This document shows positions 59,327 through 64,000 of a stretch of 64,000 nt of DNA, piece by piece (positions within the stretch are counted from its first letter, which is position 1; every line of letters starts with the position of its first letter). Both the position numbers and the translations under genes were made by a program. The stretch lies in assembly GCF_022815725.1 (NCBI RefSeq), contig NZ_JALGRF010000015.1, positions 1 through 64,000 on the forward strand, in the 5' to 3' direction. The notes below the pieces were generated by a model. It made no database searches. It was not told the origin of the DNA and saw only the letters and a list, made by a program, of their open reading frames with translations. This stretch comes from Streptomyces sp. APSN-46.1. Its GTDB lineage: Bacteria; Actinomycetota; Actinomycetes; Streptomycetales; Streptomycetaceae.

Positions 59327-60499
59327 CTACTTGAACTTGCCGCTGACGCCCTCGAAGAGCTTCTTGGCCTCAGGTCCCAGCTTGGGGCCGGCCAGCCAGC
59401 CCGCCCTGGCCGGTCCGATCGACGTGTTCGACACCAGCGCGGGCTTGCCGTCACTGCCCGCCGCGACCCAGCCGCCACCGGAGGAACCGCCGGTCATCGT
59501 GCAGCCGATGCGGTACATGACGGGATCGGCCGCGACCAGCGACAGCCGGCCCGGCTTGTCCGTGCACTGGTAGGCCTTCTGACCGTCGAACGGGGCCGCC
59601 GCCGGGTAGCCCGTCGCCGTCATGTTCGCGATCTTCGGCACCGCCGACGCGTTGAACTCCACGGGCAGCGCAGAACCGACCGTCTCCTCCAGGGACTTGC
59701 CCGAACCCTTCTCCGGGGTCACGTGCAGCATCGCGAAGTCGTACGGGGCACCCTTGCCGCCGGTCGGACCGCCGGTCGCGATCCACTGGTCCGAAGTCTG
59801 CGCCCAGTCGCTCCACCAGACGCCGTACGGAGCCACCTCCTCGCGGGCCGCGCCCTTGAGCGCGCTCGCCGACTTGCCGGCGTTGTTGTAGGAGGGGACG
59901 AAGGCGATGTTCCGGTACCAGCCACCGGACTTGCCCGCGTGCACGCAGTGGCCGGCCGTCCAGACCATGTTGGACTTGCCCGGGTGGGCGGGGTCCTTGA
60001 CCACGGTCGCGGAGCAGACCATCGAGCCCTCGGGCCCGTCGAAGAAGACCTTGCCGGCCTCCGGAACGCTCTTGTGGTACGGCGCTCCGGCGGGCTTGGC
60101 CGACACCGGCACCGGGGTCGGGTCCGTGACGCCCTGGTCCTTGCCGGCGTCCGGGTCCACGGCAGGTCGCTGCGGTTCCTCGGCGCGACGCATCCGGTCC
60201 GGGTCCCACAGGTCCTCGATGATGGGGTTGACGTAGTCGCCCGCCTCGCGGAGCCAGTCGTCCTTGTTCCAGTTCTTCCACGCACCCCCCTTCCACTTCT
60301 CCAGGTCGATGCCGTGCTCCTTGAGCTTGTCCTTGAGCTGGTCCGGGATCTTGATCCCGTCGGCTCCGGACGGAAGGCTCGCCGCCACGGTCGGCTTGGC
60401 GTCGCCGCCGGCCTCCCCGTCGCCCGGGCCGCAGGCAGCGGCGGTCAGCGCGAGCGCGGCCGCGCACAGGACCGCGGTGACCGGTCGGTTCGGTCGCAT
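59327..60499 (-). CDS. Secreted trypsin-like serine protease
   Basis: 390 aa from ATG 60499 (MRPNRPVTAVLCAAALALTAAACG). Signal peptide with possible lipobox-like AAAC (C23), so it is either secreted or lipid-anchored. An acidic helical pro-region (about 35-130, GIKIPDQLKDKLKEHGIDLEKWKGG...) probably folds over the enzyme. Catalytic triad H184 (WTAGHCVHAG), D254 (PYDFAMLHV) and S340 (GGSSGGGWV). Cys residues in SMVCSATVV, GHCVH, YQCTDK and IGCTMT suggest two disulfides. It belongs to the peptidase S1/V8-like secreted group of actinobacteria. Substrate unknown. Confidence 0.93.
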   Translation of the reverse strand: MRPNRPVTAVLCAAALALTAAACGPGDGEAGGDAKPTVAASLPSGADGIKIPDQLKDKLKEHGIDLEKWKGGAWKNWNKDDWLREAGDYVNPIIEDLWDPDRMRRAEEPQRPAVDPDAGKDQGVTDPTPVPVSAKPAGAPYHKSVPEAGKVFFDGPEGSMVCSATVVKDPAHPGKSNMVWTAGHCVHAGKSGGWYRNIAFVPSYNNAGKSASALKGAAREEVAPYGVWWSDWAQTSDQWIATGGPTGGKGAPYDFAMLHVTPEKGSGKSLEETVGSALPVEFNASAVPKIANMTATGYPAAAPFDGQKAYQCTDKPGRLSLVAADPVMYRIGCTMTGGSSGGGWVAAGSDGKPALVSNTSIGPARAGWLAGPKLGPEAKKLFEGVSGKFK

Positions 60500-60830
60500 G
60501 TCGTAAATCCCCCTGGTGGATCGAGGCGTTGATTGCAGTGGAGCGCAGCACCCCACTATGCCGCTGCCGTTGGGGACGGCACAGCCCGGGGCGGTGGTTC
60601 CTGCCGGACGCCACCGAGCGGTGGCGGTCTGAGCGGGGCGGTACGGGGCGGTGCGGGTGGTGCTGTGCCGCGCGGAGCGAGGGGGAGACGGGCAAGGATC
60701 TTGGGTCCACCCGTGATCCGCCGCCGTCACGGTCGTTGGTACGTACGGGGGACAGGACGGCAGCGTTCATGTTCGAGGCGCAATCCGGAAGAGAAGCCGG
60801 CAGCGAATCCGTGCGGGAGGTCCGACACTC
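60500..60830. other. Divergent protease / aminotransferase intergenic region
   Basis: 331 bp with no credible gene. A perfect inverted repeat CGCCACC GAGC GGTGGCG lies at 60609-60626. GGGAGG at 60815-60820 is the aminotransferase Shine-Dalgarno. I looked for an iron box (TTAGGTTAGGCTAACCTAA-like), expected if the downstream genes make a siderophore under DmdR control, and did not find one. Confidence 0.6.
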
Positions 60831-62189
60831 GTGGCTTTGACCGAGCAGGCCGCGGCCGCGGCGACAGTCCCGACGCAGGGGAGCCGGGGATCCGGGGCGG
60901 CCGCGGAGGGCATCCTGCGCAGGCAGGCGCAACGGGAGTCCGCCGCCCGGACGTACGCGCGCTCCCTGCCGATCGTCCCGGTGCGGGCCCGGGGACTGAC
61001 GATCGAGGGCGCCGACGGACGCCGCTACCTGGACTGCCTCTCGGGAGCGGGCACCCTCGCCCTCGGGCACAACCACCCCGTCGTGCTCGAAGCGATCCGG
61101 GGCGTGCTCGACTCGGGCGCCCCGCTGCACGTCCTTGACCTGGCGACCCCGGTCAAGGACGCCTTCACCACCGAGCTGTTCGCGAATCTCCCGCCCGGGC
61201 TCGCCGCCGACGCCCGCATCCAGTTCTGCGGGCCGGCCGGGACCGACGCAGTCGAGGCCGCGCTGAAGCTGGTGCGCACCGCCACCGGGCGCTCGGGGCT
61301 GCTGGCCTTCACCGGGGCGTACCACGGCATGACCGCCGGGGCGCTGGACGCCTCCGGCGGAGCTCCCGACGTACGGGTGACCCGGCTGCCGTATCCGCAG
61401 GACTACCGCTGCCCCTTCGGGGTCGGCGGCGCCCGGGGCGCGCTGCTCGCCGCGCGCTGGATGGAGAGCCTCCTGGACGACCCCAAGGGCGGCGTGCCCG
61501 CGCCCGCCGCGATGATCGTCGAGCCGGTGCAGGGCGAAGGCGGGGTCATCCCTTCCCCGGGCGCCTGGCTCCGCCGGATGCGGGAGATCACCGAGGCCCG
61601 GGGCATCCCGCTGATCGCGGACGAGGTGCAGACGGGCGTCGGCCGCACCGGAGCCTTCTGGGGCGTCGACCACGCCGGGGTGGTGCCGGACGTGATGGTG
61701 CTGTCCAAGGCGATCGGCGGAAGCCTGCCGCTGGCGGTGATCGTGTACCGGGCGGAGCTGGACGTATGGGCCCCCGGTGCCCACGCCGGTACGTTCCGCG
61801 GCAACCAACTGGCCATGGCGGCGGGCACCGCAACCCTGGCCTACGTCCGCCAGAACGGCCTCGCCGAGCGCGCGGCGGACCTGGGCGGCCGGATGCTCAC
61901 GGCCCTGGGCGGGCTGACCGGGACCCACGCCTGCGTCGGGGACGTCCGGGGGCGGGGCCTGATGATCGGTGTCGAGCTGATCGACCCCGACACCGGCGAC
62001 GCCGCCCCGGACCTCGCCGCCACCGTCCGCCAGGAGTGCCTGGACCGCGGCCTGATCGTCGAACTCGGCGGCCGCCACTCCAGCGTCGTCCGCCTGCTGC
62101 CCCCGCTGACCATGACGGACGAGCAGGCGACCGCCGTCCTCGACCGCCTGGCCGACGCCATCCCCGCAGCCGCCCGCCGACCCCTCTGA
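60831..62189 (+). CDS. Diaminobutyrate-2-oxoglutarate aminotransferase family enzyme
   Basis: 452 aa from GTG 60831, with GGGAGG 10 bases upstream. Class III PLP aminotransferase: RYLDCLSGAGTLALGHNHP, GPAGTDAVEAALKLVRTATGR, AYHGMTAGAL, Asp in LIADEVQTGVGRTG and PLP lysine K293 in LSKAIGGSLPL. The GPAGTDAVE and FRGNQLAMAAG motifs fit the L-2,4-diaminobutyrate aminotransferases (EctB/Dat). No ectA or ectC is present. The next gene is an IucA/IucC synthetase 21 bp downstream, so the likely role is to make diaminobutyrate (or diaminopropane) for a siderophore. Confidence 0.9.
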   Translation: MALTEQAAAAATVPTQGSRGSGAAAEGILRRQAQRESAARTYARSLPIVPVRARGLTIEGADGRRYLDCLSGAGTLALGHNHPVVLEAIRGVLDSGAPLHVLDLATPVKDAFTTELFANLPPGLAADARIQFCGPAGTDAVEAALKLVRTATGRSGLLAFTGAYHGMTAGALDASGGAPDVRVTRLPYPQDYRCPFGVGGARGALLAARWMESLLDDPKGGVPAPAAMIVEPVQGEGGVIPSPGAWLRRMREITEARGIPLIADEVQTGVGRTGAFWGVDHAGVVPDVMVLSKAIGGSLPLAVIVYRAELDVWAPGAHAGTFRGNQLAMAAGTATLAYVRQNGLAERAADLGGRMLTALGGLTGTHACVGDVRGRGLMIGVELIDPDTGDAAPDLAATVRQECLDRGLIVELGGRHSSVVRLLPPLTMTDEQATAVLDRLADAIPAAARRPL

Positions 62190-62210
62190 TCCGCACCCCA
62201 AGGACCCGCC

Positions 62211-64000
62211 ATGCCCGACTCCGTCCAGCCCACCCCACCCCCCTCGGACTCCCCGGGGCCCCGATTCCCGACCTCGCAGGCGGCGGTACCGAGTGCGGCC
62301 CCGCAGCCGGACCGAAGCGCCCCGCCCACCCGGCCCCCCCACTCCGCCCCGGCCCCGGACACGCCGACGCCCCCCGCGGTGGCGACCCCGCAATCCGGCC
62401 CGGCCCCGTTCCCGGCCCCGGACGCCGCAGGCGGGACGGCGGCCCTGCCGTGCGGCCTGACCCCCGTCCCGGCCTCGGGCACGCCGACGCCCCCCGCGGT
62501 GGCGACCCCACAATCCGGCCCGGCCCCGTTCCCGGCCCCGGACGCCGCAGGCGGGACGGCGGCCCTGCCGTGCGGCCTGACCCCCGTCCCGGCCTCGGGC
62601 ACGCCGACGCCCCCCGCGGTGGCGACCCCACCGCCCGGCCCCGTTCCCCTCCCGGCCTCGGGCACGCCGGGCACGCCGCCGCCCGCCCCGGACGCAGCGG
62701 GCGTACGGCCCGGCTCCACCCACCCCCCGGCGGCGGCCGAATCGTTGCCCCAGCCGCCGTGGGGCGCGGCCCGGGCTGCGGGGGCGTTGCCCGCTTCCGA
62801 GGCGCCGTCCCCGCGGGCGGCCGCTCCGGGTGCGGGGGGTGCCGATTCGGGCTCCGCTTCCCGGGCCCACCTTCCGGCGGCGGCCGAATCGCTGCCTCAG
62901 CCGCCGTGGGGCGTGGCCCGGGCTGCGGGGGCGTTGCCCGCTTCCGAGGCGCCGTCCCCGCGGGCGGCCGCTCCGGGTGCGGAGGGTGCCGATTCGGGCT
63001 CCGCTTCCCCGGCCCGCCCCCCGGCGGCGGCCGAATCGTTGCCCCAGCCGCCGTGGCGGGCGGCCCGGGCTGCGGGGGCGTTGCCCGCTTTCGAGGAGCC
63101 GTCCCCGCAGGCGGGTACCGATTCGGGCTTCGCCGGACCGGCGGCGACCGGCTCGCAGTCCCAGCCGTCGGTGTCCGCGCCTCGCGCCCCGGGCGGCTCC
63201 GCGGCCCCCGCCGGGCAGGCGCACGCTCCACTGCCCGTGACTCCGGAGGACCGGCCCGCTCCCACGGCAGGCGACCCGGCGCCCCGGCCGGGGCTCGATC
63301 CAGCCCCGGCCCCGCTCAGCGTGCCGCGGCAGAAGGACGGCACGGCCAGACCCCGCGTGGGCGGGGCAGGGCACGTCGGGCCCGAACCGGCGGCGCTGCC
63401 CGACCTCCTGGACCACCCCGACCCGGCGGTCGCCGCCGAGGCCGCCACGGTGGAGAACCTGCTGCGGTGCTGGGTCCGCGAAAGCCGTCTCGGCCGGCCC
63501 GACGGGCCCGTCGGCACGCTCCTGCGCATCCCCCTTCCGGCGTCAGGCGTCGCACTGCTCACCGCCGTCCGGTACTGGTCTCCGGCCGGCTGGCACCGCT
63601 TCTCCCCGCCCCGACTCGAAGGCGCGCCCTCCGGCGCCCCCGCCCTGGACGCCGTCACCCTCGCCTCCTTGATCGCCCGTGAGGGCAACCCCGCCGGCCG
63701 CGGCGGCGCCGACCTCGTCGGCCGGGTCGCCGACTCGGTCCAGCGCACGGCCGAGTTCATCGCCGACCGGCGCCAACGCCCCACCCCGCCCGCCCCCGTA
63801 GCCGGGGACCTCTTCCTCACCTCCGAACAGTCGCTCCTCCTCGGCCATCCGCTGCACCCCACCCCGAAGAGCCGCGAAGGCCTCTCCGAAGCCGAGGTGC
63901 GCCGCTACTCACCCGAACTCCACGGCTCCTTCCCCCTCCACTGGCTCGCGGTCGCACCCACCGCCCTCGCCACTGACTCCGCGTGGACCGAACGCGGCCG
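62211..64000 (+). CDS. IucA/IucC-family siderophore synthetase with a long repeat-built N-terminal arm (partial)
   Basis: The frame is open from ATG 62211 to the window end, at least 596 codons. From about residue 397 it is a normal NIS synthetase N-terminus (PDLLDHPDPAVAAEAATVENLLRCWVRESRLG...), with the ATP-binding motif LLLGHPLHPTPKSREGLSEAEVRRYSP. The first 396 residues are Pro/Ala-rich and built from two tandem families (40-residue and 49-residue units). The frame has no stop throughout, but a start at GTG 63321 would give a protein of usual length. It joins a polyamine or hydroxylated amine to citrate or a dicarboxylate. The rest lies outside the window. Confidence 0.82.
   Translation, partial: MPDSVQPTPPPSDSPGPRFPTSQAAVPSAAPQPDRSAPPTRPPHSAPAPDTPTPPAVATPQSGPAPFPAPDAAGGTAALPCGLTPVPASGTPTPPAVATPQSGPAPFPAPDAAGGTAALPCGLTPVPASGTPTPPAVATPPPGPVPLPASGTPGTPPPAPDAAGVRPGSTHPPAAAESLPQPPWGAARAAGALPASEAPSPRAAAPGAGGADSGSASRAHLPAAAESLPQPPWGVARAAGALPASEAPSPRAAAPGAEGADSGSASPARPPAAAESLPQPPWRAARAAGALPAFEEPSPQAGTDSGFAGPAATGSQSQPSVSAPRAPGGSAAPAGQAHAPLPVTPEDRPAPTAGDPAPRPGLDPAPAPLSVPRQKDGTARPRVGGAGHVGPEPAALPDLLDHPDPAVAAEAATVENLLRCWVRESRLGRPDGPVGTLLRIPLPASGVALLTAVRYWSPAGWHRFSPPRLEGAPSGAPALDAVTLASLIAREGNPAGRGGADLVGRVADSVQRTAEFIADRRQRPTPPAPVAGDLFLTSEQSLLLGHPLHPTPKSREGLSEAEVRRYSPELHGSFPLHWLAVAPTALATDSAWTERG
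62361..62631 (+). repeat. 120-bp tandem repeat, 2.25 copies
   Basis: Copies 62361-62480 and 62481-62600 are nearly identical; in the 60 bases from 62401 and the 60 from 62521 I see no difference. A partial third copy ends near 62631. Length 120 is 40 codons; the unit encodes TPTPPAVATPQSGPAPFPAP then DAAGGTAALPCGLTPVPASG. One changed base (62400 G, 62520 A) is synonymous. Confidence 0.95.
62727..63140 (+). repeat. 147-bp tandem repeat, about 2.8 copies
   Basis: Copies start at 62727, 62874 and 63021. Period 147 (49 codons). The unit encodes PAAAESLPQPPWGAARAAGA then LPASEAPSPRAAAPGAGGAD and SGSASRAHL. The third copy decays after about 63110 but keeps GTDSGF. Period and reading frame are kept, so it evolved as protein-coding or frame-neutral duplication. 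Confidence 0.95.

Noticed and set aside
60500..60830. DmdR-type iron box upstream of the aminotransferase/siderophore genes
   Set aside because: No match to the 19-bp palindrome; regulation by iron remains an assumption.
62361..63140. CRISPR-like array
   Set aside because: The repeats are contiguous with no unique spacers, keep reading frame and have 120- and 147-bp periods.

Overview
The window is a piece of a Streptomyces chromosome. The DNA is very GC-rich with strong third-position GC bias, GTG starts are common, and TTA and TTT codons are almost absent. It carries streptomycete or actinobacterial markers: the osmoadaptation locus osaC-osaA-osaB, a ClgR-type regulator beside pgsA and cinA, DUF3046 next to recA, gluABCD, and an RshA-type RelA/SpoT protein. 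No phage, IS element, plasmid gene or CRISPR array was seen. The gene order matches, from memory, the recA region of S. coelicolor; no database was searched.

Layout. 1-200: 3' end of a 5S rRNA gene, tRNA-Thr(GGU) and a terminator, i.e. the tail of an rRNA operon. 212-9992: a small membrane-anchored protein, then OsaC (minus) divergent from OsaA and OsaB (plus), a signalling module linked to osmotic stress and SigB. 10124-17841: ftsK, a RodZ-like HTH membrane protein, rimO-pgsA-cinA with overlapping ends, clgR, and a small membrane protein with a TTA codon. 17789-24982 (minus): an SDR oxidoreductase, a Nei-type DNA glycosylase, a lipoprotein and the helicase Lhr. 25063-27024: an AraC-type regulator and azlCD, separated by short tandem repeats. 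27061-32252: a terpenoid-cyclase-like protein, DUF3046, an AI-2E-family permease, an HTH/Clp-N regulator with a doubly palindromic promoter, then recA-recX. 32383-33257: decayed DNA with a permease pseudogene and dispersed repeats. 33258-40911: a FAD monooxygenase, gluABCD (minus) and a divergent two-component system. 40924-46810: a four-gene glycan-use cluster (GH85 endoglycosidase, GH5-like glycosidase, LacI regulator, ROK kinase). 46834-59218: a TAXI-type binding protein, miaB, an extradiol-dioxygenase-like protein, two small proteins, miaA, a membrane protein, dapF, rshA, an M1-type peptidase and hflX. 59327-64000: a secreted serine protease, then an aminotransferase and the start of an IucA/IucC siderophore synthetase.

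Themes. Genome maintenance (ftsK, nei, lhr, recA, recX) and translation or tRNA modification (rimO, miaB, miaA, hflX) dominate, interleaved with stress signalling (OsaABC, ClgR, RshA, HTH/Clp-N) and nutrient capture (glutamate, N-glycans, iron). Many genes have a TANNNT-like -10 hexamer exactly 6-7 nt before the start codon, which suggests leaderless mRNAs. The least explained and most interesting items are the HTH/Clp-N regulator with operators over both its -10 and -35, the putative N-glycan cluster, the repeat-built N-terminal arm on the siderophore synthetase, the 12-unit HAMP array of OsaA, and the layered signals upstream of recA.
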